From Staphylococcus pasteuri (GTDB lineage: Bacteria; Bacillota; Bacilli; Staphylococcales; Staphylococcaceae), in the NCBI RefSeq assembly GCF_003970495.1, contig NZ_RXWW01000062.1, positions 1-46,092 on the forward strand: DNA of 46,092 nucleotides. Reading direction: 5' to 3'. A program made the position numbers and the translations under genes. This document shows, piece by piece, positions 18,566-27,151 of the stretch. Under the pieces are notes generated by a model, which ran no database searches, had not been told where the DNA came from, and worked only from the letters and a program-made list of their open reading frames with translations. Every line of letters begins with the position of its first letter. The first letter of the stretch is position 1.

Positions 18566-18870
18566 ATGAATATATCTCCATCGATAATTTCCACAGGATA
18601 AGTTTCTACACAACCGGTATCTGGTTCTTGCACATTACCAGTAGTTAAGTCTATTTTTTGGTCATGTAATGGACAATAAACAAAATCTCCACTTACTGTG
18701 CCTTCTGATAATGGTCCTTGTTTATGTGGACATACATTATTCACTGCAAAAATTTTACCTTCATTCGTTAAAAACAAACCAATTTCTTTATCTTTTACAA
18801 TTACTTTTTTTCCAATGAGTGGTGTTAATTCATTCAAATTAGAAACTTTAATCTTTTCCATACTTTTCAT
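18556..18870 (-). CDS. nirD: Nitrite reductase small subunit NirD (Rieske-like)
   Basis: A 104-residue protein with the Rieske fold: FAVNNVCPHKQGPLSEG (CPH) and FVYCPLHDQKIDL (CPLH), i.e. the full C-x-H ... C-x2-H ligand set is present, so it can hold a [2Fe-2S] cluster. Many bacterial NirD proteins lack these ligands; this one retains them. It is the small partner of NirB in NADH-dependent assimilatory or detoxifying reduction of nitrite to ammonia. The ATG is two bases after the nirB stop and preceded by AGAGGG; MEKIKV three codons later is an alternative start. Confidence 0.93.
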   Translation of the reverse strand: MKSMEKIKVSNLNELTPLIGKKVIVKDKEIGLFLTNEGKIFAVNNVCPHKQGPLSEGTVSGDFVYCPLHDQKIDLTTGNVQEPDTGCVETYPVEIIDGDIFICL

Positions 18871-18872
18871 AA

Positions 18873-21278
18873 CTATACCCTCTCAACTTCAAAGATTTTT
18901 TGTGATGCTTTGTCATTTGCTATTGCTTGCCATGGTTCTTCTTTAATTGCTTGTTTAGCATCCATCACTCTATCGAATAAAGCTTGTTGGCGTTCAGGGT
19001 CCAATAAAACTTCTTTTACATTTTCAAATCCAAGACGTTCTAACCAAGGCGCTGTTCTTTCAGCATATATACCAGTTTCACGATAATATTGCATTAACGC
19101 ACCGCACACACGTATTACGTCATCTTCGGTTTCTACCGTAGTTAAGAACTGTCCTTTTGTTACTTCAGTTCCTCCATTGCCACCAATATATAATTGGTAT
19201 CCATTTTCAACAGAAATGACACCAAAGTCTTTCACACCAGATTCTACACAACTTCTAGGACATCCTGATACGCCCATTTTAAATTTATGAGGTGTATCAA
19301 TATATTCAAAGGTTTTCTCTAATCTGATACCTAATCGTGTTGTATATTGCGTTCCAAAGCGACAAAATTCTTTACCAACACAACTTTTAACGGATCTTGT
19401 TTTTTTACCATATGCTGAAGCAGAACGCATACCTAAATCTTTCCATACTTGTGGAAGTTCATCTTTTTTCAATCCATATAACCCAACACGTTGTGATCCT
19501 GTTACTTTTACAAGAGGTACATCATATTTTTTAGCAACTTCACCAAGTCTAATTAATTGATCTGCATCTGTCACACCGCCACGCATTTGAGGTATTACAG
19601 AGAAAGTACCATCATTTTGAATATTTGCATGATATCTTTCATTTGCAAAACGTGATTCTTTTTCATCTTTATGTTCATATGGATATACCATATTCAAATA
19701 GTAATTAATAGCTGGACGACATTTAGGACATCCATTTTTATCTTTGAAATCAAGGACATGTCTAACTTCTTTTGATGTTTTTAAACCTTTTGCTCTAATT
19801 TGAGTTACAATTTGATCACGTGTTAAATCTGTACATGCACATATTCCTGAAGGTTTAGCGGCAACAAAATCATCACCTAAAGCATATTGTAAGATTTCTC
19901 CTATTTGACCTTTACATTTACCACATGAATTACCTGCTTTTGTTGCTTTAGTTACTTCATCTACAGAAGTTAGTCCGTTCTCTTTAATAGCTTTGACAAT
20001 AGTGCCTTTGTCTACACCATTACATCCACATATTGTTTCATCATCAGCCATATCTTCTATAGAGTTACTAGCTTCCTCTCCACCTTTAGTTAATAATGAA
20101 ACTAATGTATAATCTTCAATTGATTCGTGCTTTTTCATCATATTGTAAAATCGTGAACCATCATCTGTATTTCCATATAGTACTGCACCAACGACTTCGC
20201 CATCTTTTAGAAATACTTTTTTATAGTTATTATCTACACTATTAAAAATTTCAATGCCTTTAATTTCAGGTGATTCAACTATTTGACCGGCGCTGTATAA
20301 ATCACAACCAGATACTTTTAATGACGTAAATGTTGTTGAACCTTTGTAACCTTCTGTGTCATTATCAGTTAAATAGTCAGCAAGTACTTTACCTTGTTCA
20401 TATAATGGTGCAACTAATCCATAAACTTTACCTTGGTGTTCAGCACATTCTCCTACAGCATATATATTAGGGTCGCTCGTTTGCATCATATCATTGACTA
20501 CAATACCTCTATTTACTTCTAAATCACTTTGTTTAGCTAATTCAGTATATGGTCTTATTCCAACAGCCATAACAACTAAATCCGCTTCTAAAACACGTCC
20601 ATCAGCTAAACGTACAGCTTCAACATCTTCTTCACCTAAAATTTCTTTTGTATTAGCTTGTAATTCAAAATTCATGCCTTGCTTTTCTAAGTCAGCTTTT
20701 AACATTTGTCCAGCTTTTGCGTCTAGTTGCATTTCCATAAGCCATTCAGCTAGATGAATTACCGTTACTTCCATACCTTGGTCTAGTAAACCTCTTGCAC
20801 ATTCTAAACCTAAAAGTCCCCCACCAATAACAATTGCATGTTTTTTAGATTTAGCAATTTCCATCATGCGTTTAGTATCATCAATTGTTCTCCATCCAAT
20901 GACACTTGGAAAATCAGAACCTTTGATTGGTAAAACAAATGCTTTAGATCCAGTTGCAAATATACATTGATCATAATCAACTTCGATGCCACTCTCTGTC
21001 ATAACTTTTTGCTTATTACGATCTATTTTAATAGCTGGGTCATTATTAATAAGTTGGATATTATGCTCATCATACCAATCGTATGAATTCATTATCGTCT
21101 CTTCTACTGACATTTTATTTTGTAAAATATTGGATAACATAATTCGGTTGTAATTTGGATATGGTTCCTTACCGATAATAGTAATATCAAAACGTTCATC
21201 GTCTCTTTCAAGAATCTCTTCAATCGTTCTCAAACCTGCCATACCATTTCCTATCATCACTAATTTCTTTTTAGCCAT
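18873..21278 (-). CDS. nirB: NADH-dependent nitrite reductase large subunit NirB
   Basis: An 801-residue cytoplasmic enzyme reducing nitrite to ammonia. Order: FAD-binding (KLVMIGNGMAGLRTIEEI, residues ~5-22), NAD-binding (HAIVIGGGLLGLECARGL, ~147-164), then two BFD-like [2Fe-2S] domains (CGCNG...CGKCKGQ; CACTD...CPKCRP, ~420-530). The C-terminal sirohaem/[4Fe-4S] domain has SCVGKEFCRFG and GCPRSC (C-x5-C ... C-x3-C). All expected cofactor ligands are present. AAGGGG precedes the ATG. There are 70 bases between sirB and nirB. Confidence 0.95.
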   Translation of the reverse strand: MAKKKLVMIGNGMAGLRTIEEILERDDERFDITIIGKEPYPNYNRIMLSNILQNKMSVEETIMNSYDWYDEHNIQLINNDPAIKIDRNKQKVMTESGIEVDYDQCIFATGSKAFVLPIKGSDFPSVIGWRTIDDTKRMMEIAKSKKHAIVIGGGLLGLECARGLLDQGMEVTVIHLAEWLMEMQLDAKAGQMLKADLEKQGMNFELQANTKEILGEEDVEAVRLADGRVLEADLVVMAVGIRPYTELAKQSDLEVNRGIVVNDMMQTSDPNIYAVGECAEHQGKVYGLVAPLYEQGKVLADYLTDNDTEGYKGSTTFTSLKVSGCDLYSAGQIVESPEIKGIEIFNSVDNNYKKVFLKDGEVVGAVLYGNTDDGSRFYNMMKKHESIEDYTLVSLLTKGGEEASNSIEDMADDETICGCNGVDKGTIVKAIKENGLTSVDEVTKATKAGNSCGKCKGQIGEILQYALGDDFVAAKPSGICACTDLTRDQIVTQIRAKGLKTSKEVRHVLDFKDKNGCPKCRPAINYYLNMVYPYEHKDEKESRFANERYHANIQNDGTFSVIPQMRGGVTDADQLIRLGEVAKKYDVPLVKVTGSQRVGLYGLKKDELPQVWKDLGMRSASAYGKKTRSVKSCVGKEFCRFGTQYTTRLGIRLEKTFEYIDTPHKFKMGVSGCPRSCVESGVKDFGVISVENGYQLYIGGNGGTEVTKGQFLTTVETEDDVIRVCGALMQYYRETGIYAERTAPWLERLGFENVKEVLLDPERQQALFDRVMDAKQAIKEEPWQAIANDKASQKIFEVERV

Positions 21279-21348
21279 AAATATGCCCCTTTATCACTTG
21301 TGAATAGTTTTTATTAAAGGATTGGATAATTAGGCACATAGATTTTTC

Positions 21349-22068
21349 TTATACATATAATGCTTCGAATCGTTCTCTAATAATTAATTTAAGTGAACCA
21401 TGAAAGTTAATTGAAGGTGTGATGTGTAGATTGCAGTGAATAGGCATCTCATCAATCACTCCTTTCACTTTGTTGACTAATCTGCCGTCAAAAAAGAACA
21501 AAGGCACTATAATAAGTTCATCATATTGTTTTGATATTTCTTCTAAGTCATTTCTAAATGTTAATGCACCGTACAATGTGCGTGCATACACAGGTTGTTT
21601 CGAATCAACTGCTTCTACAAAGTCTTTAAGTTCATCATGAGCCTTTGTAAATCGACCACTACCATTACCATGTGCGATAATAACAACCGCTGCGTTAGAA
21701 TCATCGGATAATTTAACATCATCAATTCTTCTTTCAACTAATGCTTTCATATATGGATGTGTTCCTAACGGTTCACTAATATGACTAGAGATATTCGGAT
21801 ACTTATTTTGCATTTTCATTAAAATATCTGGAATATCACTCATATAGTGCATTGCACTAAAAATAAGTAATGGTACAATTCTAAATTCTTTAATACCTTG
21901 ATGAATCATTCTTTCCATCGTTAATTCTAAACTTTGTGTATCACTCTCTAAAAATGCTAATTCATAATGGTAGTCTTCGTCTTTCAATAAAGTTGCAATA
22001 AATTCTGCTAAGGCCTTATTCTGATTTCCTTTTCTCATACCATGTGCCACTAAAATATTGCCTACCAT
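21349..22068 (-). CDS. sirB: Sirohydrochlorin ferrochelatase-like protein
   Basis: A 239-residue CbiX/SirB-family protein that would insert iron into sirohydrochlorin to make sirohaem for NirB. The N-terminal NILVAHGMRKGNQNKALAEF has the catalytic His, and a second half repeats this with VVIIAHGNGSGRFTKAHDEL, giving the usual two-lobed chelatase. The open frame runs to 22131, but that 21-residue extension overlaps the promoter motifs. AAAGGATT and the ATG at 22068 (MVGNILVAHG) are the better start. First gene of the nir operon. Confidence 0.88.
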   Translation of the reverse strand: MVGNILVAHGMRKGNQNKALAEFIATLLKDEDYHYELAFLESDTQSLELTMERMIHQGIKEFRIVPLLIFSAMHYMSDIPDILMKMQNKYPNISSHISEPLGTHPYMKALVERRIDDVKLSDDSNAAVVIIAHGNGSGRFTKAHDELKDFVEAVDSKQPVYARTLYGALTFRNDLEEISKQYDELIIVPLFFFDGRLVNKVKGVIDEMPIHCNLHITPSINFHGSLKLIIRERFEALYV

Positions 22069-22115
22069 AAAAACCAATCCTTTCACCTTGAATTGTAAAC
22101 TAATTTCATGTGTTT

Positions 22116-22133
22116 TTGTGATTATTTTCACAT
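22116..22133 (-). promoter_or_regulatory. Rex-like operator upstream of sirB-nirBD
   Basis: TTGTGATTATTTTCACAT agrees with the Rex consensus at 16 of 18 positions and is almost palindromic. It lies ~48 bases upstream of the chosen sirB start. Confidence 0.6.
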
Positions 22134-22147
22134 TTTAAGGAAAAATC

Positions 22148-22159
22148 AGGGAATCCCCT
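22148..22159 (-). promoter_or_regulatory. NreC-like palindrome upstream of sirB
   Basis: AGGGAATCCCCT, an inverted repeat with G-rich arms, lies 14 bases beyond the Rex-like box. It resembles motifs at the same relative place before narG and narT. Confidence 0.5.
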
Positions 22160-22248
22160 TATATAACAAGTATTATTTATATAGGTTTTTTGGTCTTATA
22201 AAAAGCTATGAATAAAGATTTATTTTACATGAAATAAGATATATAATT

Positions 22249-22342
22249 GAATAGTTGGTTGTTAATATATTACACAAGTAATCACTATTCTAAATGAATA
22301 GTCATATACATAATGATTCGCACCTAATTATTAATTAACAAC
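22249..22342 (+). other. Structured region upstream of the nickel-binding lipoprotein gene
   Basis: ACTATTC/GAATAGT (22284-22302) forms a hairpin, and a further GAATAG at 22249 could compete for CTATTC. Outer arms GTTGTTAAT (22258-22266) and ATTAACAAC (22334-22342) also pair. This may be a folded leader or operator DNA; no known riboswitch was recognised. Confidence 0.4.
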
Positions 22343-22377
22343 TTAATCTATTTTCATATTAGAGAGGAGATATGTTC

Positions 22378-23850
22378 GTGAAAAGATTTACCTTTTTAAT
22401 TATTATTGTATCTTTTATTTTAGCGAGCTGTAGTAATAATAACGCTTCTAAAAAGGATACTTTAAATGTTGAGATACCGTTAAAAACAACATCTATTGCA
22501 CCTTATGAAACTGACGTACCTGTCAAAGTTGGAGCATTAGAATCTTTATTTAAAATGTCTAAAGACGGTAAAGTGAAACCTTTGTTAGTAAAATCATACA
22601 AGCAAAAATCTAATGACACATTAACACTTACACTTAAAGACAACATCAAATTCCAAAATGGTCATAAATTAACTGGTGATGCAGTGAAACGAAGTCTTGA
22701 ACAAGGTATAGAAAAGAGTGATTTATTAAGAGGTTCATTACCAATAGATAACATTACTGCTAAAGGTCAAAAAGTGACTATCAAAACAAAAGAACCTTAT
22801 CCTGAATTAAAATCAGAACTTGCTAGTCCATTTGCTGCTATTTATGATACGAAAGCAAAAGAAAAAGTCGCTGATCAACCTGTTGGTACAGGTCCTTATA
22901 AAATTGACAATTATAAACGTTCACAAAAAATTGAACTATCAAAATTCAAAGATTATTGGCAAGGTAACCCTAGATTAAGTAAAATTAACGTCACTTATCA
23001 TGAAGATGGTAACACTCGTGTTAGTCACTTACTATCTGGCAAATCTGACTTAACAACAGACGTACCAATCGATCAAGTCAATGATGTAAAGAAATCTAAT
23101 AAAGCAAATATCCAAAGTACTTCAGGTTTCCGAACTCATTTATTACTTTATAACCATGACAGTAAAAAAATGAATAAAAATGTTCGTGAGGCCTTTGATT
23201 CAGTCATCAATCGTAAAGAAATAGCGAAAACTATTTCAAAAAATTATGCTAAACCGGCATCTGGACCTTTCAATAGTAGATTGAAAAATATTGATGAAGG
23301 TAAAGTTCAACCTCAAGATATTAACAAAGCTAAAAAATTATTGGCTAAAGAAGGATATACTAAATCTCATCCATTGAAAATAAATATGGTAACTTATGAT
23401 GGTCGACCAGAATTACCTAAAATAGGACAAGTCATTCAGTCTGAAGCTAAAAAAGCTAATATTGATGTAAAACTTCGAAATGTGGATGATATTGAAGGTT
23501 ACTTAAAAGATAAAAATGCTTGGGATGCATCGATGTATAGTTATTTAACTGTCCCTAGAGGAGATACTGGTTACTTCTTTAACACTGCTTATTTACCAAA
23601 AGGTGCTAACAATAAAGGAAACTATGATAATAAAGATGTCACTCAACAAATCAAACAACTTAATCAAACATTTGGTCAATCTCAACGTGAACAAATGACT
23701 AATAACATTTTGAGAACATCCAACAAAGATATTCCAAATAGTTATATTACTTATAATGATCAAATTGATGGTGTAAGTAAGAATGTTAAAAACTTTAATG
23801 TTACACCAGAATCAATTTATTTAATTAATTATAAAGTAGATAAGAAATAA
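22378..23850 (+). CDS. nikA: Nickel/peptide ABC transporter substrate-binding lipoprotein (orphan)
   Basis: A 490-residue SBP_bac_5 family protein. A signal peptide ends in the lipobox LASC (Cys ~20). The body shows VKVGALESLFKM, VKSYKQKSNDTLTLTLKDNIKFQNGHKLTGDAV and PVGTGPYKIDNY, typical of Opp/Nik binding proteins. The RGD in YLTVPRGDTGY fits the staphylococcal 'RGD-containing lipoprotein', known as NikA/Opp5A, which serves a nickel transporter encoded elsewhere. No permease or ATPase genes adjoin it here. GTG at 22378 is eight bases after AGGAGA, while ATG at 22372 is too close, so GTG is preferred. The family is certain; nickel specificity is inferred. Confidence 0.72.
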   Translation: MKRFTFLIIIVSFILASCSNNNASKKDTLNVEIPLKTTSIAPYETDVPVKVGALESLFKMSKDGKVKPLLVKSYKQKSNDTLTLTLKDNIKFQNGHKLTGDAVKRSLEQGIEKSDLLRGSLPIDNITAKGQKVTIKTKEPYPELKSELASPFAAIYDTKAKEKVADQPVGTGPYKIDNYKRSQKIELSKFKDYWQGNPRLSKINVTYHEDGNTRVSHLLSGKSDLTTDVPIDQVNDVKKSNKANIQSTSGFRTHLLLYNHDSKKMNKNVREAFDSVINRKEIAKTISKNYAKPASGPFNSRLKNIDEGKVQPQDINKAKKLLAKEGYTKSHPLKINMVTYDGRPELPKIGQVIQSEAKKANIDVKLRNVDDIEGYLKDKNAWDASMYSYLTVPRGDTGYFFNTAYLPKGANNKGNYDNKDVTQQIKQLNQTFGQSQREQMTNNILRTSNKDIPNSYITYNDQIDGVSKNVKNFNVTPESIYLINYKVDKK

Positions 23851-23865
23851 ATATTAAAAGAAACT

Positions 23866-24054
23866 AGGACATAAATCCTAGAAAAATAGCCAGTAAATGA
23901 GTTTATCCAAAAAACTCATTTACTGGCTTCTTTATTTATAATACTTCGTATTATCGGCTCGCTTTCTTAGGGGACAGCTTCAGCCTGTAGTCTTCAGCTT
24001 GTCCTGTTCCCTCAAGAGTCTCGCCAAAATACATCGTATTTATATGTAATTTTA
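23866..24054 (+). repeat. Dispersed repeat copy A (GGACATAAAT family) carrying the nikA terminator
   Basis: Starts with GGACATAAATCC, then a variable perfect 16-bp hairpin (23889-23927), AATACTTCGTATT, CTTCAGCCTG, CTGTTCCCTC and GAGTCTCGCCA, and ends with TATTTATATGTAATTTTA. The same succession of blocks occurs in reverse orientation at 37996-38278. Confidence 0.85.
23889..23940 (+). terminator. Terminator of nikA within repeat copy A
   Basis: GCCAGTAAATGAGTTT pairs perfectly with AAACTCATTTACTGGC, followed by TTCTTTATTTAT. Confidence 0.85.
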
Positions 24055-24132
24055 CACCAAAACAATTTTAAAAAATAAGTCCCCTTCGTACAATTTAATA
24101 AACATCACTAAACAAACTTAACGAGATACCTT

Positions 24133-24525
24133 ATGTATAAAAATCATAACATGACTCAACTTACACTACTAATGGAAACTTCAGTTCTTATCCCCACAAA
24201 TTATATGTCACGACATGTTAATAAAATCGTTGAAACTATTCCACATAATGAATTCGATGAATTCAAACATCATCGTGAAACCATATCATATCATCCTAAA
24301 ATAATGTTGAAAGTCATTTTATATGACTATACACAATTTGTATTTTCTGGTAGTAAAATAGAAAAATTACTTAACGATAGTATACGAATGATGTGGCTTT
24401 CACAAAATCAAACGCCTTATACATTTGTATGGAAAAAGAGTTTTCAAAATTATGAATCCAAAATGAATAAAGATTCTAAAGCACTTTATCATGAACTAGT
24501 GACAAATCAGTTCGGAACTTATTAG
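24133..24525 (+). pseudogene. Internally deleted IS1182-family (IS1272-like) transposase remnant
   Basis: The 130-residue frame begins exactly like staphylococcal IS1182-family transposases: NMTQLTLLMETSVLIPTNYM, HPKIMLKVILYDYTQFVFSG, KIEKLLNDSIRMMWLSQNQTP. It then jumps directly to YTFVWKKSFQNYESKMNKDSKALYHELV, which in full elements lies ~50 residues further on. The frame ends FGTY* where a full element continues for hundreds of residues. The DDE catalytic core is absent, so it cannot transpose. It keeps its frame across the deletion. A small hairpin TCGGAAC/GTTCCGA follows (24512-24531). Family recognition is from memory of the conserved N-terminus. Confidence 0.8.
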
Positions 24526-24542
24526 TTCCGAGCTTTTGAATT

Positions 24543-25079
24543 TTAAAATGGTGGTTGACCTAATATTTTTTCTTCAAAGCGTTCAGGAATTAAAATTTTT
24601 CTCATGATAACGCCTAAATCGCCATCGTCATTTTCATGCTTTGCATAAATTTCATAGCCTCTTTTTTCATAAATACTTAATAACCATGGATGTAAACGTG
24701 CTGACGTACCTAACGTCACCGCTGCTGCTTTTAATGTATCTCTTAAAAAATCTTCTTCTACATATTTCAATAACTGACTACCATAGCCTAGTCCATCAAA
24801 TTCTGGTTTAGTTGCAAACCACCATACAAATGGATAACCAGAAATACTTCTAACACTTCCCCACGGATAACGAACCGTAATTGTTGAAATAATTGTATTA
24901 TCTAATTCTAATACGAAAGTTGTATTATTCTTGATATTATCTTTGACCATTTCAATGCTAGCATTGACTGATGGCCAATCTATACCTAATTCTCTTAAAG
25001 GTGTAAAAGCCTCATACATTAATTGGTGAATTTCTTTAGTGTCTTTCTCGTTTGCAATTCTTATAATGACATTACTCAT
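24543..25079 (-). CDS. GNAT-family N-acetyltransferase
   Basis: A ~178-residue acetyltransferase. IRIANEKDTKEIHQLMYEAF is the usual first strand-helix, and EFDGLGYGSQLLKYVEEDF is the acetyl-CoA-binding motif A (G-x-G-x-G/S). The late LLSIYEKRGYEIYAK is the typical motif B. The frame also opens with GTG at 25088; the ATG at 25079 has a more usable spacing from GGGGAC. The substrate is unknown. It is transcribed alone, convergent with the transposase remnant. Confidence 0.85.
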   Translation of the reverse strand: MSNVIIRIANEKDTKEIHQLMYEAFTPLRELGIDWPSVNASIEMVKDNIKNNTTFVLELDNTIISTITVRYPWGSVRSISGYPFVWWFATKPEFDGLGYGSQLLKYVEEDFLRDTLKAAAVTLGTSARLHPWLLSIYEKRGYEIYAKHENDDGDLGVIMRKILIPERFEEKILGQPPF

Positions 25080-25174
25080 CTTATTCACGTCCCCATTTTT
25101 CTCATTTCATGATTTTAAGCGTAAAAAGAAATGAGTATATAGTCAATTAACTTGATTCAGCTTACATTAATTTC

Positions 25175-25221
25175 TAAAAAAAGCATAAGTCGTTCAATGT
25201 TTATTATGAACGTTTACGCTT
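25175..25221 (-). terminator. Terminator after the formate/nitrite channel gene
   Basis: On the minus strand AAGCGTAAACGTTCA pairs with TGAACGACTTATGCTT (G-T wobbles), followed by seven T. Confidence 0.8.
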
Positions 25222-25231
25222 TATTATCAAT

Positions 25232-26050
25232 TTATTTTAATTGATTTCTTTGGCCATTTAGATACGCATAGACTAATCCTACAAAAATACCGCCACCAAT
25301 GTAGTTACCAATTAAAGCAAATACGATATTTTTCAAAACACCTAAACCTGATAAGGCATCTATATTAAAAAATAACATCCCTGAAAATAGTCCTGCATTG
25401 AAAACAACGTGTTCATATCCCATGAATACAAAAACAACAACGCCACATGCAATAAAGAACGCTTTAGCCAATCCTTCTTTAAATTGCATAGAAACAAATA
25501 TTCCAATATTAATGAAGAAATTACAGAAAATACCTTTAACTAGAATAGTTAACCACGTGGACGCTTCTGTTTTCTTATGTACTGTTTCAGTTAATGCACT
25601 TGTCATTTCTGGAGTCATAATATGTGCATATTTCATTAAGAAAAATAAAATGATGCCCCCAATAATGTTGCCAATAAAACAAAATGTAAATATCCAAATC
25701 ATCTTATTTAAGCGAATCGCTTTATAATACCAACCTACAGTTAAATACATAAAGTTACTAGTAAGTAATTCTGAATTGGTCAATACGATTAATACTAAGG
25801 CTAAACTAAATGCAATAGCGCCTAATAAATTAATCAACCCATCAATATGTGTAGATGCAAATTGTGTTTTAATGGCAAGCATAAACACAGTAACAATGGC
25901 TAACAAAAAACCAGCCATCATTGATTTTAAAGCATATCTCATAGGTGTTTTATCAGCCATCACTTCTTTCATTTGTGTTTGGCCGACGATTGTTTCTATA
26001 ATCTCTTTCGTCACATATGTATCCTTAGTGCTTTTACGATTTTCTATCAT
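25232..26050 (-). CDS. Formate/nitrite transporter (FocA/NirC family)
   Basis: A 272-residue pentameric-channel-type membrane protein with six hydrophobic segments. SMMAGFLLAIVTVFMLA is the first helix, and the conserved NSELLTSNFMYLTVGWYY and FMGYEHVVFNAGLF motifs of the family are present. GGAGG six bases before the ATG at 26050 decides the start; an upstream ATG at 26074 lacks a site. Members move formate, nitrite or hydrosulfide. Proximity to nirBD and narGHJI suggests nitrite, but I cannot distinguish it, and no Rex or NreC motif is seen upstream. Ends in a terminator. Confidence 0.88.
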   Translation of the reverse strand: MIENRKSTKDTYVTKEIIETIVGQTQMKEVMADKTPMRYALKSMMAGFLLAIVTVFMLAIKTQFASTHIDGLINLLGAIAFSLALVLIVLTNSELLTSNFMYLTVGWYYKAIRLNKMIWIFTFCFIGNIIGGIILFFLMKYAHIMTPEMTSALTETVHKKTEASTWLTILVKGIFCNFFINIGIFVSMQFKEGLAKAFFIACGVVVFVFMGYEHVVFNAGLFSGMLFFNIDALSGLGVLKNIVFALIGNYIGGGIFVGLVYAYLNGQRNQLK

Positions 26051-26194
26051 TTCTATCCTCCATAAATATCTCACTCTTTATTCTAACCACACTTATTATA
26101 TGTGGAATTAAAGATAAAAAATAGAGGCAAATCTACTAAAAATTAAAGTTTCACTATAATTAAACTACTTTTCATTTTGATAAATAGCAAAAAT

Positions 26195-26226
26195 ACTACC
26201 TACATCAACAACTATGACGTAGGTAG
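26195..26226 (-). terminator. Terminator after the 61-residue membrane protein gene
   Basis: On the minus strand CTACCTAC and GTAGGTAG form a stem extended inward by a G-T pair and TCA/TGA, followed by TATTTTT. Its presence supports the small gene just upstream. Confidence 0.8.
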
Positions 26227-26256
26227 CTAATATTCTTATGTTTAGTAATTAATACA

Positions 26257-26442
26257 TTATTTTGCTTTTCTTTTTAATTTAGCAAAGTAATGTAATCCTG
26301 TAGCAAAAATACCATATCCTAATAATGTTCTTAATACAAAGCGTAAATAACGATTAGATATACATTTTGAACTAACAGTTATAGCTGAGACTAAATGTGT
26401 TAATGAGTATAATACTAATACAATAAGATATCTTTTCTTCAT
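26257..26442 (-). CDS. Small hydrophobic protein of unknown function
   Basis: A 61-residue protein, MKKRYLIVLVLYSLTHLVSA..., with two hydrophobic segments (residues ~5-20 and ~33-52) and a basic C-terminus (KLKRKAK). AGAGGTAG lies ~7 bases before the ATG, and a strong terminator follows. This makes it a real gene rather than a chance frame. I do not recognise a family. Confidence 0.6.
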   Translation of the reverse strand: MKKRYLIVLVLYSLTHLVSAITVSSKCISNRYLRFVLRTLLGYGIFATGLHYFAKLKRKAK

Positions 26443-26526
26443 TTAAAATCTACCTCTTCTTTTGATTTGTTTATACCTATATTATACATCACTCATCCAA
26501 CACTAAATGGTACAATTCGTTAACAA

Positions 26527-26997
26527 TTATGATTCTAATAATTTTTCTAGTTGATCTAATGTTGAATTCATACCTTGTTCGACACCCATATCAAGCGCTT
26601 GTTGAGCAGCATCTTCTGTTGGGAAGACTGACGTCGATGTTACTGTTGTTTGATTGGGTTTTTCTTCGTTAAATTCGATAACAATATGCATACCTGGCAT
26701 ACTTGTATCCTTTTCCCCATCAGGTGTAGCAAAGAAGTCTAAATACTCTATATAATTCGGTTTCTCAACTTTTTTATACTCGGACAAAGTGTAACTTGTC
26801 ATGCTAGGTGTATGAATTGCGAAAAACGCGTGCCTACCTTCTTCGACATTAAATTCAAATACTTCAGTTGAAGCGCCTGCAGGGTGAAACCATTGCTTAA
26901 ATAAATCCTCTTGAGTATAGGCATTGAACACTTCATGTATTGTACCTTTAAATGTTCTTGAAAAAATGATTTTATTTTTATCAATGTTAATAGTCAT
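26527..26997 (-). CDS. SRPBCC/AHSA1-family protein
   Basis: A 156-residue START-like protein of the 'activator of Hsp90 ATPase homologue 1' family. IIFSRTFKGTIHEVFNAYTQEDLFKQWFHP is the typical N-terminus (strand, helix, W-x-x-P), and GMEQGMNSTLDQLEKLLES is the long C-terminal helix found in the family (here VEQGMNSTLDQLEKLL). Members form a hydrophobic ligand cavity; few have a known ligand. GGAG seven bases before the ATG sets the start. No clear partner is nearby. Confidence 0.88.
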   Translation of the reverse strand: MTINIDKNKIIFSRTFKGTIHEVFNAYTQEDLFKQWFHPAGASTEVFEFNVEEGRHAFFAIHTPSMTSYTLSEYKKVEKPNYIEYLDFFATPDGEKDTSMPGMHIVIEFNEEKPNQTTVTSTSVFPTEDAAQQALDMGVEQGMNSTLDQLEKLLES

Positions 26998-27080
26998 AGT
27001 CCATCTCCTAATTCATTATGTTTTAACCAGTTTAATCATAGCAAAATATAGATATGGTTACTAAAGAATTTATTTATTAA

Positions 27081-27126
27081 AAAAGCACTTCAAAAGTTAA
27101 ATGCTTGGCTAACTTTTAAAGTGCTT
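27081..27126 (-). terminator. Terminator after the zinc-binding lipoprotein gene
   Basis: On the minus strand AAGCACTTTAAAAGTTA pairs with TAACTTTTGAAGTGCTT (one wobble), then TTTTTTA. Confidence 0.9.
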
Positions 27127-27151
27127 AATATAGGTTTAGGGGGTAGATCTA

